NCBI GenBank assembly: GCA_001695595.3
Contig: MBPM02000006.1
Coordinates: 1,786,243 to 1,850,242 of the forward strand
Direction of reading: 5' to 3'
Source of the DNA: Plasmopara viticola
Taxonomy: Eukaryota > Oomycota > Peronosporomycetes > Peronosporales > Peronosporaceae
DNA: 64,000 nt
Positions within the stretch are counted from its first letter, which is position 1, and each line of letters starts with the position of its first letter. The notes beneath the pieces are model-generated. The model was not told the origin of the DNA. It did not search any database and worked only from the letters and a program-made list of their open reading frames with translations. Made by a program: the position numbers and the translations under genes. Shown here in pieces: positions 35,411-47,195 of this stretch.

Positions 35411-36570
35411 ATGAGCGAAAAAAAAACGATTTCCATATTACTAAATAATAGAAAGCCAAAAATGGCGAACGAAATAATGGACGTACCCGAGGCTAGTCTG
35501 CGCAATTTAATCGCGCAGAAGTCGCTGCAATGGATCTTTGTAGGCGGAAAAGGTGGGGTAGGTAAGACGACCACGTCTTGCTGTCTGGCGATCCAGTTAG
35601 CAGCGCAGCGCGAGAAGGTGCTCATCGTGTCCACAGATCCGGCGCACAACCTCAGGTTGGACAACGTCTTCACTCTCTCTGACAACACTCATAACACTAC
35701 ACTTTTGCACCGCAGCGATGCGTTTGGACAGAAGTTTACGCGCGAGCCGACGCTCGTAAACGGCTTCTCCAATTTGGCAGTCATGGAGATCGACCCAAAT
35801 GTGGACGTAAGTAGTTTGACGTGGAAGCTTTGAATTTAAAACTGCCTCACTTTAGGTGCTGTCATTAGCTGGAGGAGATGAATGCTGACGGTGTACAGGA
35901 CAACTCTGGCATGGCCTCATTTATGAAAGACTTGACAAACTCGATCCCGGGTATCGACGAGGCCATGAGCTTTGCTGAACTTATGAAGCAGGTGCAAAAT
36001 ATGGATTACTCGGTCATCGTGTTTGATACAGCACCCACGGGCCACACACTACGGTTGCTGAGCTTCCCCACGGCGCTAAACAAGGCTTTTGACAAGATCA
36101 TGTCTCTCAAAAATCAATTTTCAGGTATGTTTTCTCAGTTCTCGGCGCTCCTGGGAGGTGCGCTACCTTCGCAGGAGATGATGGTGGGCAAGCTGGAGCA
36201 GACACGTGAAGTCATTCAGAAGGTAAATGCGCAGTTTAAGGATCCGGAACGCACTACCTTTGTGTGCGTATGCATCCCCGAATTCCTGTCACTGTACGAG
36301 ACCGAGCGGCTAGTGCAGGAGCTGACGAAGTACGAAATCGACGTTCACAATGTTGTGGTCAATCAGGTGCTGTACCCGGAGGTAGGGTCAACGTGCAAGA
36401 GCTGCAGTGCCCGTCAGAAAATGCAGCAAAAGTACATCGACCAAATCTACGACTTGTATGAGGATTTTCATGTAATCGAGATGCCGCTATTGACCGAAGA
36501 AGTGCGTGGTGTGCCTTCTTTAAAAACATTTTCCGAGAATCTACTTGCACCCTATGAGCCCAATCAGTAA
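35411..36570 (+). CDS. GET3: Guided entry of tail-anchored proteins ATPase (ArsA/GET3)
   Basis: Three exons: 35411-35655, 35716-35806, 35869-36570. The first ATG is 35411 (345 aa). The ATG at 35462, [15 protein letters not shown], gives 328 aa and a more usual N-terminus, so it may be the true start. GET3 is the cytosolic homodimeric ATPase that carries tail-anchored proteins to the ER. Visible motifs are the deviant P-loop [10 protein letters not shown], switch I DPAHNLSDAFGQ (restored only after removing the 60-bp intron), switch [15 protein letters not shown], and the zinc-binding CxxC in [10 protein letters not shown] at the dimer interface. The hydrophobic Met-rich helix region ([17 protein letters not shown]) fits the client-binding groove. 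The length matches the family. It is convergent with YJU2, the stops being 40 bp apart. Confidence 0.95.
35656..35715 (+). other. GET3 intron 1, 60 bp, in frame and without stops
   Basis: The donor CAG|GTTGGA and acceptor CACCGCAG|C flank exactly 60 bases that contain no stop codon in frame. Unspliced mRNA would therefore insert 20 residues into switch I between DPAHNL and SDAFGQ. That motif is invariant in the family, so the sequence must be an intron. Confidence 0.88.
35807..35868 (+). other. GET3 intron 2, 62 bp
   Basis: Donor GTAAGT at 35807 and acceptor CATTAG ending 35868. Joining restores [11 protein letters not shown], the conserved GET3 sequence. The unspliced frame stops at 35831-35833. 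Confidence 0.92.
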
Positions 36571-36610
36571 CAAATGTGTACGGTAACAAAGTCGCCACTT
36601 GATCTTCGTA

Positions 36611-37474
36611 TTAATCACTGTCGCTATATTCTGCCACCAAGCTTGCAACTGATTTAGCTAGGGTCTTAGGCTTAACTTTTTTCTTCTTATTTCCGGCTGC
36701 CACTGTCTTCTTCTTTATTGTCACAGCTAGCTTAAGCGGTTGTGTCATCAAACTGTCAGCTTTTGTTTCACCAGATACCAGCCCCATTAATTTGGTGGGC
36801 TTGTTACGAACACTTTCTACCGATCGCTTCGGCGCACGAGTCGTCTGCTGCATTTCTTGTCTGTTTTCAAACGCACGATGGGCTTCCTGTCGGTCCTTCT
36901 CGAGCTGCTCTTCTTGCTTCTTAATGCTCAGCTTGTCTAAGTCCGCGTGTTGCTGCAGCAATTTGTCCGTATCCACTTTTGCGTGGCGCTGATTAATGCA
37001 TTTGATCTCATCGAGCGCATCTAATATATCCATCTCACGCTTAGAATCAAGCGTGCGATTCTCAAGCGCCTTCATAGCGTCTCCTCTTTCCTCCTCAGCA
37101 CGCTGAGTAATGGCTGCCTCCATTTCGTCCTCCTTTTCTCTCCAGGGCTCAAAGTTGCGCTGACAGCCGTGCTCAGCCACGTAATCGCCACGCTTGGGAT
37201 CCGTCTTGAAAGTTATCTCGGACGAACATGTTATACATTTAATGTAAAAGCGATATATGCGAATGCCGTGATAGTTTTCCTCTAACACCTCCTCCTTGCG
37301 CGAGTTAAACTTCTTTCCACGATACATATACTCGCCGCAGGTGGCGCATTGTATGGAGAAGGGTAACATCATGCGTACCTCTACTTGCTGATTTTTGGGT
37401 CTCTTGCGTCGCGGCACCAACGACGGATCAAAGTCTGGCGGAAAATACTTATTTAGCACCTTGCGCTCGCCCAT
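36611..37474 (-). CDS. YJU2: YJU2/CCDC94-family pre-mRNA splicing factor
   Basis: Intronless CDS of 287 codons, taken from the ATG at 37474 (MGERKVLNKYFPPDFDP), the conserved family N-terminus; an upstream in-frame ATG at 37504 would add 10 residues. YJU2 joins the spliceosome through the Prp19 complex and promotes the first catalytic step at the branch site. Seen in the protein: the N-terminal block LVPRRKRPKNQQVEVRMMLP, a zinc-binding pair of CxxC motifs (CATC near residue 43 and CITC near residue 80), YHGIRIYRFYIKC, and TDPKRGDYVAEHGCQRNFEPW. A long Glu/Lys/Arg-rich coiled coil runs through the middle, with a lysine-rich tail (KKKTVAAGNKKKKVKP) that would serve as a nuclear signal. Length is in the family range. 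Confidence 0.95.
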   Translation of the reverse strand: MGERKVLNKYFPPDFDPSLVPRRKRPKNQQVEVRMMLPFSIQCATCGEYMYRGKKFNSRKEEVLEENYHGIRIYRFYIKCITCSSEITFKTDPKRGDYVAEHGCQRNFEPWREKEDEMEAAITQRAEEERGDAMKALENRTLDSKREMDILDALDEIKCINQRHAKVDTDKLLQQHADLDKLSIKKQEEQLEKDRQEAHRAFENRQEMQQTTRAPKRSVESVRNKPTKLMGLVSGETKADSLMTQPLKLAVTIKKKTVAAGNKKKKVKPKTLAKSVASLVAEYSDSD

Positions 37475-40400
37475 GACGAAATTAAGCACTGCAGGCAATA
37501 ACACGTTTACTCAAGTGTCGGTTTAGTGTGATAAATACTCTTCATATTTCCATCTTTTGGACAAATCACGGAGTGTTTGTTTATTGATATTGGACCCTGG
37601 CTGTGTCCAGCACAAATCTGCTGCAAGCAAACTCGTAATGTGCAAACGTAAAAAGGGGCAATGCCATTACGATCGTCGGTGCAAATGCTGTGTTAAGTAG
37701 AGCTTTGTCGGTGCAGTGAGTATAGCTTATATAGAGTACGTATATATAATAGTCGTCGGAATCGAGAAGTTCATGGCGCTAGAAGTGACGTACGTATAAT
37801 TTTGCAAACAGTGGCCCAAAAATTCTGGGGGTACAAGATCTTAAATGCCCATTTTACCTCTTCGGTCGTATTTGTAATCATCCATCGGCAACTCAAATCC
37901 AATCTTGCACTATCTTGGTGTCTTTCAAAGTATTTTAGTATGCAATCCGGTATAACTACCGTTAGGAAGTCGAGGATCCACATTCTTGTAAGGCTTTTTT
38001 TACAAAATCATTTCTTAACACGGCCAGTCGCATCCTTCTTCCGTTTGGTCATTCGATGATAAAGCAGGCGTCAAAGTGCTAGTGTGCAGAATCACTTAGC
38101 GATGACCAAATCAATCCTCTAAGCTTTACTTCTATTCAAAACTGTCTCAGCACAGAATTTGATCTTTGTTTAGGTTGCGCATGCAAGAAAGGCTGCGCCT
38201 GCAAGAAGGGCTACATTAAACACGAAATCATCTTGCGCCACTTGCGGTGAGGTAGCAGTTATTTGCCCGTTAGAACGTCGCTCAGGCAAGGAACGCTCTG
38301 GGATAGCCTCCTATTCCACAGCGGCGAAGACGAGCTCCGATCACTCAACATCTGCCATTACATCCGTCCTCGTGCGATATACATGATGAGGAGTGTCACA
38401 AGTGCACCGGCGAGTTTTTGTCTTGCCCTTCTTCTTTTGAGACAATGAAGAAACTTTAGGTTAGCGACAATACTATCAGAATAGCGCTATAGGTGGCTAT
38501 GTGACTCGCCCACTGCTGAGTGCCGACACGATTCGCCATCTCCATTCATTTTCTGGTTAGAGAATACAACGAGAGAGGTAAAAGGGTTTGACCCGACCGA
38601 TTCAAGTCATGGCGCTGAAAAGCTAGCTCATCCACTGTACGCACCTAGAGGGCTTTTTGGAGGCCACCCTTCAAATGCATTTACGAAAGGAACGTGGCTC
38701 AAGAAAGCCATTGTATCAAAGCAACTTTATGGCAGCTATGCTCGAGTTTTTGGCACTTCAACAAAACTCGCTTGAGAAACCTACTTGGCATTGTAAAAGG
38801 ACCAGTTTGCTTGCATTCGGTCAAAAAGTTCTCATTTGCATCAATTTTACCACACATTAGATATTAATAAATCTAAGCTAAATTTGGGATAATTTTCAGC
38901 GCAAAGCTTTACCGCATTGGTGATGCACTTTACGCCCGTCAGCTGAGACTCCAATTCGCGTATCCGGATAATTGGAGACAACACAATATTTGAGACGCCT
39001 CGGCTTTGGTGTGATGCTAAGCTTGGCGCTAAGAATGATAGTTATGAGCGCGGTTGTGGAACTTCTCTCACCACACTCGAAGTGCGACCAAAATACCTCC
39101 TCTAGCCCGTTGATCTAAATTTTTACTCAAAACTTTCATACCACAGCCACCCCAACGACCTTCATGGTTTTTACAATTTAAAACAATCGCACCAGTTAGC
39201 AACAAACTCCTGTAGCCCTAACCACGCCTCTGCTTTGCAAATCGCTCCACATCAGAGTGTTGCTGGCCTTTGCGGCCAAACGCGCAATAGCAGCAGGCTG
39301 CCTTTGCCCTATCATTGTGCCTCCCTACTAAGAAGCAGTAGCTTGTGCTCAAACGCACATACTTTTTCTCGAGGCCAGCCTTAAATGTTAGGTCGCGGAC
39401 TTTTGGGATGTTATATGAAGTTCTTGAGGATAAAATAAGCTGATTTGGCTGCGCGACTCATAGGAGTCGCAGTCGGATCGACGACCGTGCACGTCAGCGT
39501 ATGGTCTGGGATCTGTGTCTTTTCCGATGAATCATTTTTTCAGAACAAGCTTCAGATCTGCCTATAGCCCAAAGCGCACAGCCGTATAGGAAATTGTCCC
39601 CTCACTCCATGACAAATATGGCTATGGCCACCATCAGCCATCCTATGTCTACCCGTACTTGCCTAATCAGCAAGGTCAACCGTGAGACGATGCTTCAAAA
39701 TATTGCAGGAACACATCAGGACTTCAATGGAACTAAAAGGATTGCGAAATGTAACGGCTTTTAAAAAATAGTTTGCATAGAGATCGATGCTTCATTACGT
39801 GAGAAAAACCTATACTTAATCATAGAATTTTACCATCTTAACATACACATTAAATTTTTTCCACCCCATGATCATTTGTTCAAAGATGTTAAAGTTGTCG
39901 ATGCATGAACTGTGCAAACAAGTTGCCATTCGCGAGTGTGGCGCCTCAGTACGCATACTTTGCTATGTTCTTTGAATACACACTTACCCTTTCTGTCCGA
40001 CTGCTCCTCTGAGGATGGACAGCTTTGGACATCACCAAATAGCTCTTAATAAAATTATTTTTGAGGTACATAAGCAACCTCTGAGGTCATGAAAACTTAT
40101 ACAAATCGAGTTAGCATGGAAAAACTTGTTAGTCAGCAGCCACTTTTCTCGAGCCCCCAAGAAGTAATGGCCGTTAGAAAATATGTTACAAAATGAATTT
40201 AAGGATGCGGTCATCGCTGGCCTTTTCTTGCACTGGCAATACGAATCTCGCGAAGCCTCTGTTGATGAAGAAATACTGATTGCTATGTCCAACGCCTGAT
40301 AGCATTAAAAACTTTTTTGCTAGCACCTATTCTGGTTTTATCAAATTTGAAAATTTCGCTTAGCGTCGTTTGAGACGCTTCTAGCTACGTCATCGCCTGT

Positions 40401-41379
40401 GCGCTCCTTTCTTCAATAAGGACGATTATAAACGAGCTCGATGTAGTGTATAGTCATTATTTTGGAGCGCCGAGATGGAGGAACCACCGTTCATGACGAG
40501 ACAGTTACTTGCCATGTAACACGCTCTGGTGGTGTCCAAAATTCTCCTTTTGGGTCTAAGCCCTTTGCTATTAATCCAGGCTACTCAGCTTTAAGACGGC
40601 AAAAGATGCCCCATAGTCTTATCATGGCAAGATGGTTGTCAATACTTGCGAACATTATTTCCAAGGTAAATTTAAAACTGGCAAGCCCAATATTTCACTG
40701 ACGCAATAACATAAAGCCCATAATATAAGTTAGCCCATACCAGCAGATATAAAAACTTCATTGACGAGCAAATTTGTAAGGCCCAAACAGCATATTTTCC
40801 TCTCTCGGTGCGATATATCTAAAGCCTAGTAGTAAGCTGCTCTATGAGCGAGCAGACAGGCTGCTTCACCATAGGGTCGATGTGGCAGATCCATCCCTGT
40901 TACTGTTCAAACGACAAAGATCTGAGTTGAATATTACTTCTAAAGGCAAATGATGCTCCAATTAATGATCATTTAAGCCAATATTTTTTTTAGTTTTCAT
41001 AATGTATTGGGGGCCTCACATATACCAGAGGGTGGCATATTATGTGAGGACCTTTAAGAGCACGCTGGCCCGTTTGAAGAGCATGTCATTACCTACTTAC
41101 TGGTGTGAATCCATATGCGCCACTTATGTCTTGTGCAAAATAATGCCAGCACGGGCATAGTGCAGCCCGAGCTAAATTGTGCGTCCGGCATATTTTACAA
41201 TCAGTATAGCAGAAGAACAAACAGCAAGGCTATTTATCGATATGGTGTCCCTAGATTTATGACCTTCAGAGCACGAAGATGGATAGAGATGGACGGTTCT
41301 GTGCTATGTTTCGCTAAGGAGTGAGATGGATTTTGAAGTAATGATTGAAGTAGAATGATAGACGTATGACAGGAGCGTA
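37475..41379. other. Gene-poor decayed sequence
   Basis: No supported gene. A small Cys-rich stretch at about 38170-38215 reads CGCACKKGCACKKGYIKH because a ~17-bp unit is duplicated; it has no start and soon stops. Other frames (38657-38860, 40032-40292, 41115-41324) are not recognisable. Confidence 0.45.
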
Positions 41380-42640
41380 TGGCTCAATTACGTCCGAGTG
41401 CAGCTGTATCACACGTTGAGAAAGCTTTACAAATGCCGGTTGTCGGACGAGGCCTGAGCAGCGAGGGCAAAGTCAGTGAAGGAAAGTCAGTGAAGGAAAG
41501 GAGTGTAACTTGCTTAAAGCAAACTAAGAAGTGATACTGAATGAAGAGCTCTTACGGCTTGTTTATTGCTGAAGCCTAACTGGTGGCTCTCAGCTATCTA
41601 CTGCTACAATTCTTAAAAGTATTACCATTCTTCATTCCATATGGCTGTGCACACATCTTAGATTAATTTCAGCCGATAAGGTCTTTTAGTATGCCAAAGA
41701 TTATTTTACATCTGGCGCTTTTTTCTGGTCAAATCTGTATTTCTATAGATAGTGATGCAGAAGTGTTTTGAAAATGCTTTAATTATATTGCGTAAAAGCC
41801 GTTACCAACAAATCTCCCTGTGACGACAATTACAACACACGGCTTTCCTTCAAAAGATATCGTCTTTGAAAGATAGGGTTTATTTTCTTGAATTCCCAGT
41901 AGAGAACGATGACTCCGGGGAGTTTCTTTAAATTCTCCACGGGCGCTCAACTGGCTTTCTTATTCATCTGACAAAGCCACCATGTTTCTCTTGTACTTAC
42001 GATGATCAATTACGAATGCAACGAGTTGTCCGTCAGAGCCATCGGCCAACACAACCTTGTCTAGATTTTGCCGACACCCGGGATGCTTGCGATACGGCTT
42101 CAACAGAGAAGTTGTGAATCACTGGGTGTAGCTTCAATCTTTCATTACGATCAGGAATGGGCCAATGTATTTTTTTTCGACCGAGCAAAAGCTTTGAGAC
42201 GAGCATCTAGCCGTCCAAAAGTTTTAAACCGCCATTTTTTGAAAGTCTAGGATAAGTTTGTTTTGGTCATAATAGTACTTCATGCGCTCATTTTCTTCGC
42301 TTATTCGGTCCTGTACGACCTTGAGTAACGTTTCTTGACGAAGTAAAAACTCTAGTTACGATTCTTCCAACTTACGAAATTCTATTTCTGAGGCCACAAC
42401 ATCCGGAATAGAAGAACATATCCTATCCTTTTATGCTACATTCCAATTTTGGAGTGTGCGCGCCAATTATACGCTATCTCAGCCAAATGTAAAAAGTCAT
42501 CACAATCATTTTGTGCTGAAGTGACGGCACCTCGGATCTTCAACAAAATAGTTTCTTCTTTCATTTCTCCACGCGTTTGTGGCCTAAAGCCGAGGCCTAA
42601 TTTTGTTGCGTTCCTACAGCAGACACGACTACTTGCCATG
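41380..42640 (-). mobile_element. Ty3/gypsy remnant: integrase fragment and LTR-like repeat
   Basis: The minus-strand frame at 42436-42639 reads FRPQTRGEMKEE, ILLKIRGAVT and DDFLHLAEIAYNWRAHS, the degraded PQTDGQTER ... LAEFAYN part of a gypsy integrase. To its left, 41400-42350 matches the repeat at 13860-14700 and 20150-20700 in block order. The layout is the same as at 13850-15020, so this is a second copy of the same element's 3' end. Multiple stops. Confidence 0.6.
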
Positions 42641-43605
42641 AACTCGACGTGAGCTTAATGTCTTGGTTAGACACGAAGGGTTTTGGTATGCCATCGAAAA
42701 GGCTATTGAAGAGTACTTCAAAGAATGTTCCGTTGAAGCATGTCTGAATGAAAGCCCAAATTATGTACGAATATACGACACTGGGTGTTTTGTAATCCTC
42801 TAATCATTCCTATTTCAATTTGCTAAGCGTGCGCAACGCAATGAGAGAATATGTCTGACCCTTATAATTATTAAGTCCACCGACTTAAACCTTACAATAG
42901 GTTCAACGTCTGGAAACACACAAACTAATACTGCCAAACCGTACAGGGGAATTGAAATAGATATTTTTGAATGTGAGAGTAAAGCTGACTACGAAGCGCT
43001 ACTTAGTGGGACAGAGTATGCAGCACATTGCGCAAAGGTTGCAAGATTGAAGACTTACAAGTCAAAAGTAAGGGACAATTCACTATCTCACTTTTACGAC
43101 AATCAACAGGCATAGATTTGTCTTTTTTAGAAATGAGCCCTGCCACACCACAGGAAAGATTGAAAGCTCGACTGAGCTAAGCCCCAAAGAGCCTCGAAGC
43201 GCTTCGTGGACCATAACACGGACCAATCTTACAACCCTGGCTTGCTAGTGATTGATGCAGCCGTGATGGGTTAAGAAAAACATCATCTATTCCCATGGGC
43301 TCCAATACGTTGGTCAACTACGCATTGTACTCGAGCATTGAAGTAAGTCAACAATTTGCGAGAATTCAAGCAAATACCAATGTGATAGTATCAATATTTT
43401 CCTAGCGACATGAGTAAGAGCTGGAATAAGTGCGATGTTCCTAGGATTTGATATGGATAAACACCGTTTTGTCTTACGCCTGTTTGCGAAATATAAACTC
43501 ATCCCAGGTACAGCGTGGCCGGAGCGCCACGGAGAAGGTTGACTGAAAGTCTAAGACTTTGAATGCCATCCTACTTAAGTTCAAATGTGTTATGAATCCG
43601 ATAAT
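42641..43605. other. Unassigned decayed sequence
   Basis: Nothing recognisable; short frames only. Confidence 0.4.
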
Positions 43606-44110
43606 ATGGATAGCCAGTGCGACTATATTTTGCAAAATTTGCCGAAATCGGCTTCGCTCGCAGGCTACCGCATGCGGCCAGTCGAGTTTGACAAGGATGA
43701 TGATTCCCACATGGAAGTGATTGTTGCTGTATCCAACTTGCGTGCGCGGTCGTAAAAGATAATGGAGGAGGACATGTACAAATCGTAATTTATTGCTGGT
43801 AAATCATACCAGCCATTGCTACAACAACGGCTCTTGTGACCTGGAGGTGGACCGTGGTGATATGACGCTAAAGAAATTTCTCACATTCTTCGAAGAGGAG
43901 TACGACGCCGAGGTGTCCATGCTGTCGTACGGAGTAACAATTCGTGATGCAATGTATTCTGCCAAGTCGCGGTCAAAGGAGCGAATGGCGACGAAGATGT
44001 CGGACCTAATTCGCACGGTGACAGAAAAGCCCATTGTTTCGAAGCAAAAGTACCTTATTCTTGAGGTTTGCGTTTCCATTACAAGCAGTAGGACACAAAT
44101 TGTGACTTCC
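43606..44110 (+). pseudogene. Broken ubiquitin-activating enzyme E1 (UBA1) fragment with internal deletion
   Basis: Read on the plus strand across frames, the order of the E1 C-terminal part is visible. First ASLAGYRMRPVEFDKDDDSH, then MEVIVAVSNLRARS followed by a stop, then MYKS..FIAGK and, after a frameshift, IPAIATTTALVT. The sequence then jumps to DLEVDRGDMTLKKFLTFFEE, MLSYGVTI and KQKYLILEVCV, the C-terminal ubiquitin-fold domain. The ~60-residue region normally between these parts is missing. Stops, a frameshift and the deletion make it non-functional. It is a duplicated or captured gene piece; no transposon ends were identified around it. Confidence 0.75.
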
Positions 44111-44920
44111 TCAGACAATGCAATATTCGAAGCCCCATACGGGAATTTTCTCGATAAATCATACTTCTAATTTGCTCAATATGTTGGACTATAAGCCGTG
44201 GGCAAATGTCAAGAAGATGCGGTGGCTAGAATGGCTGATAAGTCAACATGTGACGAAGTCACACAACATCTACGCCAAAAGCAAAGAATTGTTTACTATC
44301 CCTGGTCTGAGGCGAGAAGGACTAAAAATATACATACCGGTATAAATTGCCCAATGAATGGGAAGCCACATTTTCGTCATGTAAACTAGGGTTTATCATA
44401 TATCACGAACGACCCCGTAGCTTCTCCTCATCCACGCCTCATTACCAATCTGGACGCATCTAGGCCCAGTGTCGCTTAACGATATGGGTTTTATTATTTG
44501 AAAAGTTATTTCCTGAGAAATTATTTTTTTGTCACGTTTTTGAAACAATTAATTTAAAAATTATCCCAACAGAATTTGCTTTCGTCAAATCTTTCTTAAG
44601 GGCCATCTCACTTTATGCAATACAGTTTAACATAGAAATTCTCTAATTCTCGGTGATAACGATTTAAATTTGTTTGGATGAGCTAAAGAGGACGAAGGCT
44701 GCGCGGAGGAGAACCGGAGCGAAGACACTTGAGCAGAAGAAGGAATATTTGGGAGTGATTGCTTTACTAAAACTTACACTAATACTTCTCGTAACCACTC
44801 ATTCTACATAGCATAATCACCCTAAACCGTAAAAAGTAAAAATCATGTTGAAGCGCGGTTCGGATTGAACCGGGTTGGTCGTGTACGTTACCTGAATCCC
44901 ATAACCCTCAATACGCCCCC
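44111..44920. other. Probable copia 3' LTR region and unassigned sequence
   Basis: Just left of the copia stop (44921-44923), the minus strand reads GGGGGCGTATTGAGGG, a plausible polypurine tract leading into a 3' LTR. The LTR end could not be defined. The rest is AT-rich with no gene. Confidence 0.4.
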
Positions 44921-47195
44921 TCATTGCGAACAAGCATGTATGCCGAGCGCTTCCATCAAGTCCTTGTGGCGCGGTCCTGGTAGCTCCTTCGTCACGATGT
45001 CCACCAGCATAATCGCAGTCTCGCAGTACTCCAACTATACTTCACCGCGCTTGACCTCATCACGAATGTGGTGGTACTTGATGTCGATGTGCTTGGCCCG
45101 ACCACAATTTACCGGGTTCTTCGTCATCTTGATACACGACTGGTTGTCTTCCATGATCTTGAGCTCAGACTTCGACTTGTCCATCGCTGCAGCCAGAATC
45201 TCGCAGAGTGGGCGATGCACCCATTTGCCTTCTTGAATCGCAAGACTTAGCGCGATGTACTCCGTTTCTCTTGAAGACAGCAACACACTCGATTGCTTCT
45301 TGCTTCCCCAGCTCACAGGAGCACCCATCAGCATAAACATATAGCCTGAAGTCGACTTGCGGTCGGCATGATCTCCGGCCCGGTCTGCGTCAGAATATCC
45401 ACGAAAGTTCACCTTGTTGTCGGGCTTGAAACAAAGACCGTGTGACTTGGTCACTTGTAGGTAGCGTAGAATGCGCTTGACTGCATACCAGCGCTCGGCT
45501 TGTGGATTCTCCACGAAGCGCGAGACGTAGCCAAAAACAAATGCAATGTCTGGACGTGTCGCGGTCGTCAAGTGCACGAGAACACCCACTGCTTCACAAA
45601 ATGGAACGTTGACCGTGGATGTTGCATTACTCGAAACCAGTCGGAAACTCATGTCCGTCGGACTCATCACAGCCTTGCAGTCGTCCATGCCTGGCGAACA
45701 TGTTGATCTTTTCGTACTCACACGAGCAACTGGACGAGACCACGTTCTATCCATGCCCTCCGTTCTCTTGCCCTATTGAGTCACCTAGTCGACCTCACCT
45801 GTCGTAGAATCACCACTTGTTATAGATCTCATTCGGCATAACTTTCGATCCCTTGGAATCCGTAAAATGTACCATTCTAAAGAGGAGAAGGACCGCCTAC
45901 AGCTTTTTACACGCCATAAACAAGGGATAACGTAGTGACTCCCTAATAAAAAGGGTGTATAAACACTGTGCGGTGTGCACTTAGCGCCATAAGCAATTTT
46001 TAATTTTAATTATTATTAAAATGGCTTGAGTAAAAGGAACCAAAGTACTTTGTCAAAGCGCGACAAGCAACATACTAGCACTCGGAAAAACGCTTGAGAA
46101 TGTCCTCCACGTAGCGTCGCTGGCACATTGTCAAGCTACCGCCAGCGTTTCTCACTAGCTCGATACCCAAAACAAACGCACACTTGCCGCTGTCCGTCAT
46201 CTCGAAGCGCGTCTTTGAGTCGCTCTTGGTTCGCGCGATCAGATTACTTGAGCTGTCGGTAACTAGCACATCATCGACGTACACTAGCAAAAAAACACAC
46301 TTGCCGTTTGTTACTTTGATGTACAGACATTGGTCGAATGGGACACTTGGAAACCGATCGAGCACACAAACCCGTCGAACGTCTCGTTCCATACGCGCGA
46401 AGCTTGCTTCAGGCCGTAAATCGCCTTAACCAACTCCAAAGAATTGTGGTCACCGTCAAGCTCCACTCCTTCGGGCACCACACAATACACGACTTCTTTC
46501 ATAATGCCGTACAGGAACGCCGCCACCACATCAAGTTGATCCAGAGGCCACTCAAAGTACTTGGTCAAGTTGATCACCATTCGCAATGTCACATACTTGA
46601 CAACGGGCGAAAACGCTTCCGTGTAGTCGATGCCATGCTTTTGCTTGAACCCTTTAGCCACAAGGCGCGCCTTGTACTTCTCGATCGATCCATCGGCCTT
46701 GCGCTTGATTTTGAACGCCCACTTGGTTCCAATGGCTTGCTGTCCGGTAAGCAGTTTAGCAGCTTGAAACATACCACAAAGTTGCAATGAGTCCAGTTCT
46801 GCATGGATTGTCTTACGCCAGTGAACTCGGTCAGACCCGCTATCTTGAAATGTCGTTGGCTCTAACAGATCGCTGGCTTTGACCGCGTTGGCACTTGCTC
46901 GCCAAAAGACAGGAAGGGTAGAGTCAAAATGTGGCTTTCTCTTCTTCATTCGCGGAATAGAGTGACATCCGTTCGACTGATCTGCGCATGGCTAGACCTT
47001 CGATTGACCCTTCAGGGGCCCTTCCCTCAACAAGTCCAGCTCCGTGATGTTCATAATTGGTATTTGTCCAGTCGAGAGAGGTATTCCTCACACTTGTACG
47101 CTCCTTGCATTTTCCTGCCTGCTTGAAGATCATCGGGTGAGTTGCAACCGGATCACTGATGCTTAGCGAGTCGAGGTCGAAATCATCACCATAAA
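44921..47195 (-). pseudogene. Ty1/copia polyprotein, 3' portion only (RT and RNase H), truncated by the telomeric array
   Basis: Minus strand, right to left. A post-integrase linker starts abruptly near 47195 (GDDFDLDSLSISDPVATHPM). Next is the copia RT block (QQAIGTKWAFKIKRKADGS, LVAKGFKQKHGIDYTEAFSP, LDVVAAFLYG, LVKAIYGLKQASRVWNETF). The catalytic YVDDVLVT follows, then FEMTDSGKCAFVLGIEL. The RNase H part has TTATRPDIAF and YRGYSDADRAGDHADRKST-type sequence (FRGYSDADRAGD here). It has a frameshift or stop near 46925-46950, a frameshift near 46340, a ~372-bp insertion (45701-46072), and a stop at 45032-45034 before a further 36 in-frame codons (EYCETAIMLVDIVTKELPGP). Gag, protease and integrase are absent because the element ends where the first PLE unit begins. 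Confidence 0.88.
45701..46072. mobile_element. Insertion resembling a solo LTR within the copia gene
   Basis: This 372-bp block splits the copia frame between ILKRFSE and GMDDCKAVMSPTD, which are adjacent in intact copia proteins. It begins TGTTGATC and ends AAGCAACA, the TG...CA (TGTTG...CAACA) ends common in copia LTRs, and has an internal TATAAA. I do not see a 5-bp target duplication, so the ends are tentative. Confidence 0.55.

Noticed and set aside
38170..38240. Cysteine-rich protein (CGCACKKGCACKKG)
   Set aside because: Arises from a duplicated ~17-bp unit, has no start codon in context and soon stops.
47150..47185. Hammerhead-like CTGATG ... GTCGAAA on the plus strand at the copia edge
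   Set aside because: The core reads CTGATGC, no stem II can be drawn, and the sequence is explained as copia coding sequence on the other strand.
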